Shown here piece by piece: positions 1 to 6,095 of a stretch of 13,137 bases of DNA. The stretch is taken from assembly GCA_900555925.1 (NCBI GenBank), contig USMU01000053.1, forward strand, positions 1-13,137, written 5' to 3'. Origin of the DNA: an uncultured Clostridium sp. (GTDB lineage: Bacteria > Bacillota > Clostridia > Christensenellales > Borkfalkiaceae). Made by a program: the position numbers and the translations under genes. The notes below the pieces were generated by a model. That model did not search any database. It was not told the DNA's origin and saw only the letters and a list, made by a program, of their open reading frames with translations. Numbering within the stretch: the stretch's first letter is position 1; every line of letters starts with the position of its first letter.

Positions 1-685
1 CCACCTCGGCAGGCTTATCGTCTCCGGCGATGTGTAGCAGCTTGCGGTTGGTAGCGCAGGTGTCCACCAGCAAATTCACGATTTGATAGAGGGTATCTTC
101 ATCATCCGGGTAAAGCCGGAGAAGAAGGTCTATCTCTATAGAATGTGAAAAATATTCTTCGAGCAGTTCACGATTCTTCATCTTCTCCGATTCGTCGGAA
201 AGGATAAGATTCGTATTATTCATCTCTGTTTTATTCTCTTTCTTCTTAATACCTCGTGATTTTACCGGGTCTTGACAAGCGATTTTAGAGCCACAAGAAT
301 CGTCATTATCACGATTCTTGACACTCTCCTTTGAAGATTCTGACGAAAAGTTTTTCACATACACCAAACATGGCTTTCCTTGCCCTCGACGTTTTCGTTC
401 AATCAAACCAAATTTTTCAAGTTCCCGAAGCAGTCGGGTTGCTTTGTTGTCTGCGCAACGCAAAGTCCTCTTGACATCCTCAATCGTGAAGATGATGAAC
501 ACTCGACCTTTTTTGTCAAACCATTCATTTTTAACAGAAAGGCTCATGCGGTCAAGCAGGATGCCGTACAGAGTTTTGGCATCGGTTGACAGATCTTGAA
601 ACCGCTGCTCCTGAAAAAGAGCCTTTGGAATGCGGAAGAACGAAAAGAGTTCTCCGGCCTGTCCGTAAAAATAGTCAAGGGTCAT
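1..685 (-). CDS. repA: Replication initiator protein A (RepA N-terminal domain, DUF6017-type C-terminus), partial
   Basis: The reading frame is open from the ATG at 685 to the window edge (228 residues visible; the C-terminus is missing). The protein begins MTLDYFYGQAGELFSFFRIP, the hallmark start of RepA-type initiators of Clostridia mobile elements. A winged-helix DNA-binding region follows (about residues 15-115, with GRVFIIFTIEDV and LRELEKFGLIERKRRGQGKP). Next is a variable polar linker (about 115-170), then the start of the DUF6017-like domain (LLEEYFSHSIEIDLLLRLYP, later LLVDTCATNRKLLHIAGDDK). Such proteins bind the element origin and start replication of the excised circle. The ATG overlaps the stop of a 15-codon leader peptide, which carries the only good ribosome site, so translation is probably coupled. 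An inverted repeat lies inside the linker coding DNA. Identification is by remembered family resemblance and is strong. Confidence 0.9.
   Translation of the reverse strand, partial: MTLDYFYGQAGELFSFFRIPKALFQEQRFQDLSTDAKTLYGILLDRMSLSVKNEWFDKKGRVFIIFTIEDVKRTLRCADNKATRLLRELEKFGLIERKRRGQGKPCLVYVKNFSSESSKESVKNRDNDDSCGSKIACQDPVKSRGIKKKENKTEMNNTNLILSDESEKMKNRELLEEYFSHSIEIDLLLRLYPDDEDTLYQIVNLLVDTCATNRKLLHIAGDDKPAEV
294..320. repeat. Perfect inverted repeat inside the repA linker (candidate origin element)
   Basis: CAAGAATCGT (294-303) and ACGATTCTTG (311-320) are perfect 10-bp arms around a 7-base loop, within the coding DNA of the variable RepA linker. In RepA_N-type plasmids the replication origin lies inside the rep gene, in this region, so the repeat may be part of oriV. 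Whether this holds for DUF6017-type RepA proteins is inference. Confidence 0.5.
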
Positions 686-729
686 ACAATTCTGTCAAGG
701 ATGAAAAAACAACGATGATTCATTGACAT
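682..729 (-). CDS. 15-aa leader peptide coupled to repA
   Basis: A short frame reads MSMNHRCFFILDRIV then TGA. It has an AAGGAGG ribosome site (741-747 on the complement) 11 bases before its ATG at 727-729. Its stop shares an ATGA overlap with the repA start (682-685). repA has no ribosome site of its own, so the peptide probably delivers ribosomes to repA by termination-reinitiation. A second in-frame ATG at 721-723 could also serve as start. It could be a plain translational-coupling device or a regulatory leader. No known peptide family is recognised. Confidence 0.6.
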   Translation of the reverse strand: MSMNHRCFFILDRIV

Positions 730-740
730 GGTTGACAAAT

Positions 741-747
741 CCTCCTT
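741..747 (-). promoter_or_regulatory. Ribosome binding site of the repA leader
   Basis: AAGGAGG on the minus strand is a near-perfect Shine-Dalgarno sequence, 11 bases before the leader ATG and far (about 55 bases) before the repA ATG. It supports entry of ribosomes at the leader and not directly at repA. Confidence 0.65.
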
Positions 748-759
748 ATAGATAATTCG

Positions 760-804
760 TGCAAACAAAAAGCGCAACTTCGATTGATGAAAATCGAAAT
801 TGCG
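760..804 (-). terminator. Terminator-like hairpin upstream of the repA leader (possible attenuator)
   Basis: Arms at 771-784 and 791-804 form a 14-bp stem (GCGCAATTTCGATT with AATCGAAGTTGCGC on the minus strand) with a six-base loop. The single non-Watson-Crick pair is a G-U wobble only in minus-strand RNA; it would be a C-A mismatch on the plus strand. A U-rich tail (CTTTTTGTTT) follows on the minus strand only. It therefore acts on transcripts heading into repA. It either insulates repA from readthrough or attenuates it. No convincing minus-strand promoter lies between it and the leader. Confidence 0.65.
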
Positions 805-847
805 CGATGTAACTTAGCTGGGGGAGAAAAGTCATTTGTCGGGGTCG

Positions 848-869
848 TTTGACCACAATTTGACCACAA
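848..869. repeat. Tandem 11-bp direct repeat at the element end
   Basis: TTTGACCACAA occurs twice back to back (848-858 and 859-869) without mismatch. Short direct repeats roughly 100-140 bases inside an att core are typical arm-type binding sites of tyrosine integrases. That role is inferred from position only. Confidence 0.6.
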
Positions 870-884
870 AAGGAATGAAACGTC

Positions 885-914
885 TTGACATCCAATGAAA
901 CAGAATGGTATAAT
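885..914 (+). promoter_or_regulatory. Outward-facing consensus promoter at the element end
   Basis: TTGACA at 885-890 and TATAAT at 909-914 are both perfect, with an 18-base spacer. A TG at 906-907 gives an extended -10. It reads away from repA, through two hairpins and the tRNA 3' half, to the terminator at 1033-1081. In the integrated state it would make a structured RNA of roughly 160 bases. In the excised circle it would read across the joined ends into the left end of the element. Confidence 0.75.
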
Positions 915-930
915 AAATTTGAAATTTAAC

Positions 931-987
931 GATACTGAGTCTAGGCAGTATCGGATTGTACATTGTGTTTTCGAGAAAAGCACAATG
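931..987 (+). other. Pair of hairpins between the outward promoter and the att core
   Basis: The first hairpin has perfect 7-bp arms GATACTG (931-937) and CAGTATC (946-952) around an 8-base loop. The second has CATTGTG (961-967) pairing with CACAATG (981-987), extended by T/A pairs with one bulge. The second overlaps the tRNA anticodon loop and the likely crossover region. They could fold the promoter transcript or serve as core-type recombinase sites. Confidence 0.5.
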
Positions 988-1029
988 GGGTTCAAGAGGC
1001 CGTGAGTTCGATTCTCGCCACTCGGACCA
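985..1029 (+). other. attR: 3' half of tRNA-Pro(GGG), 5' half missing
   Basis: Read as a tRNA: anticodon loop ATGGGGT (985-991, anticodon GGG at 987-989), 3' anticodon stem TCAAG (992-996), variable loop AGGCC (997-1001). The T arm is GTGAG-TTCGATT-CTCGC (1002-1018), then acceptor strand CACTCGG (1019-1025), discriminator A and CCA (1027-1029). A bacterial tRNA-Pro has C1:G72 and A73, which fits. The intact gene would need CTTGA before the loop, but 980-984 reads GCACA, and no 5' half lies upstream. The tRNA is thus split by the element. The element's other end should carry the copy that restores the functional tRNA. Confidence 0.8.
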
Positions 1030-1032
1030 TTT

Positions 1033-1086
1033 GCTTCTCAGTCGAACAACCTTCGGGTTGGCTCGATTGAGGAGCTTTTTTATTTT
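1033..1086 (+). terminator. Rho-independent terminator of the tRNA-Pro unit
   Basis: A long stem (1033-1051 with 1056-1075, a few mismatches) is closed by a TTCG tetraloop and followed by TTTTTTATTTT. It lies three bases after the tRNA CCA end, as expected for the original tRNA transcript. It now also ends transcripts from the outward promoter at 885-914. Confidence 0.85.
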
Positions 1087-1099
1087 ATCCGAAGCTTTT

Positions 1100-1141
1100 T
1101 TAAACAACAGAGCCGCAGTCCTTTCGGGGGCTGCGGCTCTG
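1100..1141 (-). terminator. Hairpin terminator downstream of uvrA
   Basis: Perfect 11-bp arms CAGAGCCGCAG (1108-1118) and CTGCGGCTCTG (1131-1141) lie 15 bases past the uvrA stop. On the minus strand a moderate U-rich tail (TTGTTTA) follows. This is the likely end of the uvrBA transcript. Confidence 0.7.
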
Positions 1142-1156
1142 TCTGCTTCTGTATCC

Positions 1157-2983
1157 TTATTTTCCCTCTGCGCGGAGGCGGGCGTCCTTGTCCAGCAGCG
1201 GCTTGAGGTACTGGCCGGTAAAGCTTTCCGGTACCTCTGCCACCTGCTCGGGTGTTCCCTCCGCCACGATGAGTCCACCGGCGCTTCCGCCCTCGGGACC
1301 GAGGTCGATGATGTGGTCGGCGCACTTGATGAGGTCGAGGTTGTGTTCGATGACGATGACGGTATTGCCCGCATCCACCAGCTTCTGCAGCACCTCGATG
1401 AGGCGGTGGACATCCGCGATGTGGAGGCCCGTAGTCGGCTCGTCGAGGATATACAACACGCCCGTCAGAGCGCTCCCGATCTGCGTCGCCAGCCGAATCC
1501 GCTGGGACTCTCCGCCCGACAGCGTATTTGCCGTCCGCGCCAGCGTGAGGTAGTTGAGCCCCACGTTCCGAAGAAAGCCGATGCGGTTTTTGATTTCCTT
1601 GATGATGGCGTCGGCGATCCTGTGTTCGGTTTCCGTCAGAACGAGATTATCCACAAAATCGTAGAGATTGTCCACCGACATTTCGCACAAATCCCAAATA
1701 TTTTTCCCGCCGATATAGACGGACAGCGCTTCCTTTTTCAGGCGCTTTCCGCCGCAGGCGGCGCAGGGCGCCGTGCGCATATATCTTTCGATATCGTATT
1801 TCACGCCGTCCGAGGAAGTCTGGGAATAGCGGCGCTGCAAATTGACGACAAAGCCTTCCCACGACGTTTTATAACTCCCGCTGAACGAACGGGTATGATA
1901 GTTCAAATCGATCTTTTCCCCGCCGTTGCCGTACATCAGCATATCGTAAATCCCCGCGGGCAGGTCTTTGACGGGCACGTCCATGGAGAAGCCGTAATGC
2001 TTAGACAGGGCGGTGAGATACATCTGCGTCTGCGTGGAGGAGTCGAGATTCCAGCCCGAAACGCGAATCGCGCCCTCGCGGAGCGTCTTGGTCTTATCGG
2101 GGCAGATGAGGTCGGGATCTACCGTCTGGCGGAAGCCGAGCCCGAGACATTCGGGGCATGCGCCGTAGGGCGTATTGAATGAAAACAAACGCGGCTCTAT
2201 CTCCTCGATGGAAATGCCGCAATCGGGACAGGCATAATTGACGGAATACAGCTCCTCTTTTCCCGCGCCCGTATCGTCGATGACGACCAGCCCGTCCGCG
2301 AGGCGGAGAGCCGTTTCCAAGCTGTCGGTCAGACGCTTCTGGATCCCCGGCTTTACGACGAGGCGGTCGATAACGACGGAAATATGATGCTTTATGTTCT
2401 TTTCCAGCTTGATGTCTTCCTGTAAATCGTAGACGAGTCCGTCTATCTTCACGCGGCCGTAGCCGCTCTTTTTATAGGAAGCGAGCTCTTTGACGTACTC
2501 GCCCTTTCTGCCGCGCACGACGGGCGCGTTGACGAGAATTTTGCTCCCTTCGGGCATGGCCATGACTCTGTCTGCGATTTCGTCCACCGTCTGACGGCGG
2601 ATTTCCCTGCCGCATTTGGGGCAGTGCGGCACTCCCACGCGCGCGAACAAGAGACGGAAATAATCGTAGATTTCCGTCACCGTGCCCACCGTCGAGCGCG
2701 GATTGTGCGAAGTGGTCTTCTGGTCTATGGAAATCGCGGGCGATAAGCCTTCTATGCTCTCCACGTCCGGCTTTTCCATCTGCCCCAAAAACTGCCGCGC
2801 ATACGAGGAGAGACTCTCCACATACCGCCGCTGCCCCTCCGCAAAAATCGTGTCGAACGCCAGCGTCGATTTTCCGCTGCCCGAAAGCCCCGTGAACACC
2901 GTCAGGGTATTGCGGGGAATCTTTACGTCGATATTTTTGAGATTGTTTTCCTTTGCGCCTTTTACTACGATTTCTTCCTGCAT
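1157..2983 (-). CDS. uvrA: UvrA excinuclease subunit with in-frame internal deletion (single fused ATPase domain)
   Basis: UvrA, with UvrB, scans DNA for bulky damage at the start of nucleotide excision repair. Normal UvrA is about 940 aa with two ABC ATPase domains; this frame is 608 aa. Residues 1-516 match the N-terminal half: Walker A GLSGSGKST (32-40), the UvrB-binding region (about 120-245), a zinc module CPDC/CPEC (252-279), the DNA-contacting insertion domain (about 285-400), CAAC (407-410), signature LSGGESQ (488-494) and Walker B LYILDEP (510-516). From TTGLHIADVHRL (517) to the end it matches the C-terminus of domain II, including H-loop His547. Missing are the rest of domain I, the Walker A and signature of domain II, and its zinc finger. 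The frame stays open. The start ATG follows AAGGA by 10 bases, 55 bases after uvrB. Activity in standard repair is doubtful. Confidence 0.93.
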   Translation of the reverse strand: MQEEIVVKGAKENNLKNIDVKIPRNTLTVFTGLSGSGKSTLAFDTIFAEGQRRYVESLSSYARQFLGQMEKPDVESIEGLSPAISIDQKTTSHNPRSTVGTVTEIYDYFRLLFARVGVPHCPKCGREIRRQTVDEIADRVMAMPEGSKILVNAPVVRGRKGEYVKELASYKKSGYGRVKIDGLVYDLQEDIKLEKNIKHHISVVIDRLVVKPGIQKRLTDSLETALRLADGLVVIDDTGAGKEELYSVNYACPDCGISIEEIEPRLFSFNTPYGACPECLGLGFRQTVDPDLICPDKTKTLREGAIRVSGWNLDSSTQTQMYLTALSKHYGFSMDVPVKDLPAGIYDMLMYGNGGEKIDLNYHTRSFSGSYKTSWEGFVVNLQRRYSQTSSDGVKYDIERYMRTAPCAACGGKRLKKEALSVYIGGKNIWDLCEMSVDNLYDFVDNLVLTETEHRIADAIIKEIKNRIGFLRNVGLNYLTLARTANTLSGGESQRIRLATQIGSALTGVLYILDEPTTGLHIADVHRLIEVLQKLVDAGNTVIVIEHNLDLIKCADHIIDLGPEGGSAGGLIVAEGTPEQVAEVPESFTGQYLKPLLDKDARLRAEGK

Positions 2984-3038
2984 ATCCTTAATATCCTTAT
3001 GCTCCGTCTGTCGTATTTTCCCTTCATTTTCCCGCGCG

Positions 3039-5015
3039 TCACGCTTGTCCTTTGCGTTCCGCCTTTCTGAGCTTGGCTTTCAGTTCCCCGATTTTATCGC
3101 GGATTTCTATCGCCCGTTCAAAGTCCAGCTGCGCGCTCGCCACCTTCATGAGCGCTTTCAGCTTTTCTATCTCCTCGGGAATATCCTTCAATTTGATGTC
3201 CTCGCCCTCCGCCTTCTTCTTGGTGATATTGAGCGTGGATTTGACTTCCTTGATAATCGTCTTCGGAATAATCCCGTGCGCCTTATTGTATTCGTTCTGA
3301 ATCCTCCGACGGCGCTCGGTCTCCCCGATCGCCCGCTTCATGCTGTCCGTGATCGTATCGGCGTACATGATAACCCGCCCTTCGCTGTTTCGCGCGGCGC
3401 GGCCGATGGTCTGTATGAGCGCCGTGTCGCTCCGCAAGAAGCCTTCTTTATCCGCGTCCAAAATCGCCACCAGCTTCACCTCAGGAAGGTCCAGCCCTTC
3501 GCGCAGCAGGTTGATTCCGCAAAGGACGTCGAATTCGCCCAATCTCAGCCCGTTTACGATGTCGATTCTTTCCAGCGTATCGATATCGCTGTGCATGTAC
3601 TTGACCTTTACCGAATGTTCTTTGAGATAGTCGGTAAGCTCCTCCGCCATTTTCTTCGTCAGTGTCGTAATCAATACCCTGCCCCCGTCCTTTACGACGG
3701 TATGAATTTCCGAAAGCAGGTCGTCTATCTGTCCCTTGGTGGGACGGACGGATATTTCGGGATCGAGCAGTCCCGTAGGACGAATGAGCTGCTCCACCTT
3801 CTGCCCCGCCTGTTCCAGCTCATAGGGGGCGGGAGTCGCGGACACGCAGATGAGCTGCGGCACCCGCGCGTCGAATTCCTCGAAAGTCAGAGGGCGGTTA
3901 TCGTAGGCGGAGTGCATGCGGAAACCGTAATCCACAAGGTTTTTCTTGCGCGAAAAATCCCCGTGATACATGGCGCGGATTTGCGGAATCGTCATGTGGC
4001 TTTCGTCGATAAAGACGAGAAAATTCCCTGCGGGGAAATAGTCGAGCAGCGTAAACGACGGTTCGCCCGGTTTGCGGCCGTCGAAATAGCGGCTGTAATT
4101 TTCGATGCCGCTGCAATAGCCGATTTCCCGCATCATTTCGAGATCGTGTTCGGTGCGCTGTTTAAGCCTCTGCGCTTCCAGAATCTTTCCCGCGTCCTCG
4201 AAAGCGCGCACTTCGCCCTTCAAATCTTCCTCTATCATGGCGAGAGCGCCACGCAGCTTTTCCGTACCCACGGCGTATTGACTCGCGGGGAAAATCGCCA
4301 CGTGCGCCAGCTCGTTGATCTTATTTCCCGTCAGCGCCTCCACTTCGTAAAGTTTGTCGATTTCGTCCCCGAAAAATTCCACGCGGATCGCCACTTCCGA
4401 ATTGGATGCGGGGAAAATTTCCACGGCGTCGCCGCGGACTCGAAAGGTAGAGCGCTTGAAATCGACGTCGTTTCTCGAATACTGCAACTCGATGAGCCGC
4501 CTCAAAAGTTTGTCCCGTTCCATTTCCATGCCGGGGCGGAGCGAAACGGAAAGGCGGAAATATTCCTCCGGCGCGCCGAGTCCGTAAATACAGGACACGG
4601 ACGCCACCACGAGAACGTCCCTGCGCTCCATCAAGGAACAGGTCGCCGAATTCCTCAATTTATCGATTTCGTCGTTCAGGCTCAGGTCCTTTTCAATGTA
4701 AGTATCCGTGGAGGGAATATAGCTCTCCGGCTGATAATAGTCGTAATACGAAACGAAATATTCCACCCTGTTTTCGGGAAAAAACTCCCGAAACTCGTTG
4801 CAGAGCTGCGCCGCCAACGTTTTATTATGCGCGATGACCAGCGTCGGGCGGTTGACGTTTTTGATGACGTTCGCCATCGTGAACGTCTTGCCGCTCCCCG
4901 TCACGCCCACCAATACCTGCGTGCGGATTCCGTCCAGCACCCCTTCCGTCAGTTTCTCTATCGCCTGCGGTTGATCGCCCGTCGGCTGAAAGGGGGAATG
5001 AAGCTTAAATTCCAT
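3039..5015 (-). CDS. uvrB: UvrB excinuclease subunit, complete
   Basis: UvrB is the helicase-like damage-verification subunit that receives DNA from UvrA and recruits UvrC. The 658-residue length is normal. Visible features in order are Walker A GVTGSGKT (37-44), the damage-probing beta-hairpin region with [12 protein letters not shown] (90-101), the DESH Walker B box (337-340), ATP-binding motif [10 protein letters not shown] (535-544) and a C-terminal UVR domain (about 615-650) that binds UvrC. The start is set at 5015 because GGAGG lies 8 bases before this ATG and the family begins [17 protein letters not shown]. An upstream ATG at 5099 in the same frame sits essentially at the transcription start and lacks a ribosome site. 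It is first in an operon with uvrA, under a LexA-box promoter. Confidence 0.97.
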   Translation of the reverse strand: MEFKLHSPFQPTGDQPQAIEKLTEGVLDGIRTQVLVGVTGSGKTFTMANVIKNVNRPTLVIAHNKTLAAQLCNEFREFFPENRVEYFVSYYDYYQPESYIPSTDTYIEKDLSLNDEIDKLRNSATCSLMERRDVLVVASVSCIYGLGAPEEYFRLSVSLRPGMEMERDKLLRRLIELQYSRNDVDFKRSTFRVRGDAVEIFPASNSEVAIRVEFFGDEIDKLYEVEALTGNKINELAHVAIFPASQYAVGTEKLRGALAMIEEDLKGEVRAFEDAGKILEAQRLKQRTEHDLEMMREIGYCSGIENYSRYFDGRKPGEPSFTLLDYFPAGNFLVFIDESHMTIPQIRAMYHGDFSRKKNLVDYGFRMHSAYDNRPLTFEEFDARVPQLICVSATPAPYELEQAGQKVEQLIRPTGLLDPEISVRPTKGQIDDLLSEIHTVVKDGGRVLITTLTKKMAEELTDYLKEHSVKVKYMHSDIDTLERIDIVNGLRLGEFDVLCGINLLREGLDLPEVKLVAILDADKEGFLRSDTALIQTIGRAARNSEGRVIMYADTITDSMKRAIGETERRRRIQNEYNKAHGIIPKTIIKEVKSTLNITKKKAEGEDIKLKDIPEEIEKLKALMKVASAQLDFERAIEIRDKIGELKAKLRKAERKGQA

Positions 5016-5092
5016 AACTCTTCCTCCGTTGCAGGCGACCTCGCGCTTCTCATGCCCCTTTTCCCGAAGCGGCGCCCTATCGCCATACTTTA

Positions 5093-5136
5093 CGAACATT
5101 CGTTTGTATTATAGCATATTATGCCGAAAAAGTAAA
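5093..5136 (-). promoter_or_regulatory. SOS promoter of uvrBA with LexA box
   Basis: On the minus strand, -35 TTTACT (5131-5136) and -10 TATAAT (5108-5113) are separated by 17 bases. CAAACGAATGTTCG (5093-5106) begins one base after the -10. It differs from the Gram-positive LexA consensus CGAACRNRYGTTYC at two outer positions. LexA there would block the transcription start, the classical control of uvrBA in Bacillota. Confidence 0.85.
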
Positions 5137-5164
5137 CCGATTCGGGCATATAAATGCAATTTCT

Positions 5165-5521
5165 TCAAAAGATTCGTTTCATGAGGAGACCGACGAGGAA
5201 GGCGAGGATGGCGGAAAGAATGGTCCAGGAGACTTTGAAGAACAAATCGCGGCGCATCTGCACGGAAGAGCGCTTGAACGCGAAACCGTTGGGGTGCAGC
5301 GTGATGACGTACATTTTTTCGCCCTTTCGGTCCGAAGAAATCATTTCAAAATAGTCGTCTAATTCGAGAGCCTTCAAAATTTTTTCCAGCTTTTCCTCGG
5401 TGCATTTTTCCTTTTTCGGCAACAATTTCAAGAGATCCGCCGGCGCGACGAGACAGCGGCCGTCTTCCCGACAGAGGGAATATACCGCCTGCATTACTTC
5501 GCTTTCCCTTCTATTCAGCAT
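5165..5521 (-). CDS. Small membrane-anchored protein with winged-helix-like head (paralog A)
   Basis: This is a 118-residue protein of unknown function. Residues 1-80 look like a small helical/winged-helix domain (MLNRRESEVMQAVYSLC, then LLKLLPKK, ALELDDYFEMI). Basic residues follow, then one hydrophobic C-terminal segment (about 96-113, TILSAILAFLVGLL), so the head should be cytosolic and tail-anchored. GGGGAGG lies just before the ATG. It resembles the next gene upstream (ML-[ND]-[KR]-R start, a GxxMY strand, C-terminal TM), suggesting a tandem duplication. A weak promoter may lie at 5556-5586. No terminator is evident between its stop and the uvrB promoter. Confidence 0.75.
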   Translation of the reverse strand: MLNRRESEVMQAVYSLCREDGRCLVAPADLLKLLPKKEKCTEEKLEKILKALELDDYFEMISSDRKGEKMYVITLHPNGFAFKRSSVQMRRDLFFKVSWTILSAILAFLVGLLMKRIF

Positions 5522-5611
5522 AATTCCTCCCCCTTTGATTCCGCAGTACGGTCTTTTTACAATCCGTCCGTTTTTTTACCCGTCAAGCCTTTCGGCGCAC
5601 TCCTGCCTCAC

Positions 5612-5986
5612 TCATCGCATGATGAGATAGATGACGGCGAAAATCAAAATGCCGAGCACCGAGCCCGCGAAGGAACCGAAAAACGCCGCGGACATGAAGT
5701 ATTTGAGCTGCAAAACGCATTCGCTGCGCTTTTCCGCCTCCTGTTCGCAATAGCCGCGGCCGAGGGGAAGAGGACAGATACAGTACATGCCCCCGCCCGA
5801 ATACTTGACGTTTATGTAGCCGTTTTCCGACAGATAATCGAGCATCTGCGCCAGCGCTTCCGCGGTGACGCCCCACTTTTCGGGAAAAGCCGAAAGAAAA
5901 TCCTCTTCGGAAAAAATTTTGTACGTTCCCGAAGAACAAAAATCGTTGATGGATTGTAAAAGCGCGGAGGTCCTTTTGTCCAACAT
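5612..5986 (-). CDS. Small membrane-anchored protein with winged-helix-like head (paralog B)
   Basis: This is a 124-residue protein of unknown function. It begins MLDKRTSALLQSINDFC and has an N-terminal helical/winged-helix-like part (about 1-75, with FSEEDFLSAFPEKWGV and YLSENGYINVKY). A short CICPLP segment follows, then a C-terminal hydrophobic stretch (about 97-123), probably one long or two short membrane segments. The start at 5986 is preferred because GGGAG lies 5 bases before it; a possible ATG four codons earlier has GGAGG 15 bases away. Same layout as the gene at 5165-5521 and probably its paralog. A 91-base gap separates them. Confidence 0.75.
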   Translation of the reverse strand: MLDKRTSALLQSINDFCSSGTYKIFSEEDFLSAFPEKWGVTAEALAQMLDYLSENGYINVKYSGGGMYCICPLPLGRGYCEQEAEKRSECVLQLKYFMSAAFFGSFAGSVLGILIFAVIYLIMR

Positions 5987-6017
5987 ATGCACTCCCATAT
6001 GCAGAATTATGTACCTC

Positions 6018-6091
6018 CGCGCCGAAACGCCTATGAAATTTTATCAAAGTCGCAAAAAGCCCGCTATGTCTATGCTACGCGCCGAAACGCC
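6018..6091. repeat. Two 14-bp direct repeats 60 bases apart
   Basis: CGCGCCGAAACGCC occurs at 6018-6031 and 6078-6091, both in the gap between the zinc-ribbon gene stop and paralog B. Two copies only, with unrelated DNA between. It may be a duplication remnant or a pair of protein-binding sites. Confidence 0.4.
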
Positions 6092-6095
6092 GCGT

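Larger units (their letters stand above)
1..985. mobile_element. Right end of an integrated conjugative/mobilizable element in tRNA-Pro
   Basis: The stretch holds a RepA/DUF6017-type initiator reading away from the junction, then a non-coding end region with a tandem 11-bp repeat and an outward promoter. It stops abruptly where a tRNA-Pro 3' half begins. Base composition is visibly more AT-rich than the chromosomal genes to the right. Elements of the Tn1549-like and related Clostridia families carry such RepA proteins and many integrate at tRNA 3' ends by tyrosine recombinases. No integrase, relaxase or second att site is in the window, so the element type and its left end cannot be determined. 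The right boundary is placed in the anticodon arm and may be off by a few bases. Confidence 0.75.

Noticed and set aside
915..1029. A complete tRNA-Pro driven by the 885-914 promoter
   Set aside because: No D arm or 5' acceptor strand pairs with CACTCGG, and the anticodon stem 5' side is wrong. A group I intron in the anticodon loop was considered, but no 5' half is found upstream; repA occupies that space.
832..1413. Minus-strand frame containing WRESNSRPLEPH
   Set aside because: This motif is a familiar artefact of reading a tRNA 3' end in reverse; the frame also overlaps the uvrA coding region and two terminators.
956..2182. Plus-strand open frame (408 codons) starting in the tRNA remnant
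   Set aside because: It runs through a tRNA, a terminator and the antisense of uvrA, with no protein-like domain.
5016..5099. Longer uvrB with 28 extra N-terminal residues
   Set aside because: The upstream ATG lies at the predicted transcription start inside the LexA box region and lacks a ribosome site; the extension is not family-like.
2682..5114. Long plus-strand open frame (810 codons) opposite uvrB and the start of uvrA
   Set aside because: It is the complement of highly conserved uvrB. Its protein is rich in His, Arg and Phe with no recognisable domain, and it has no ribosome site. Long antisense frames are common opposite GC-biased genes.
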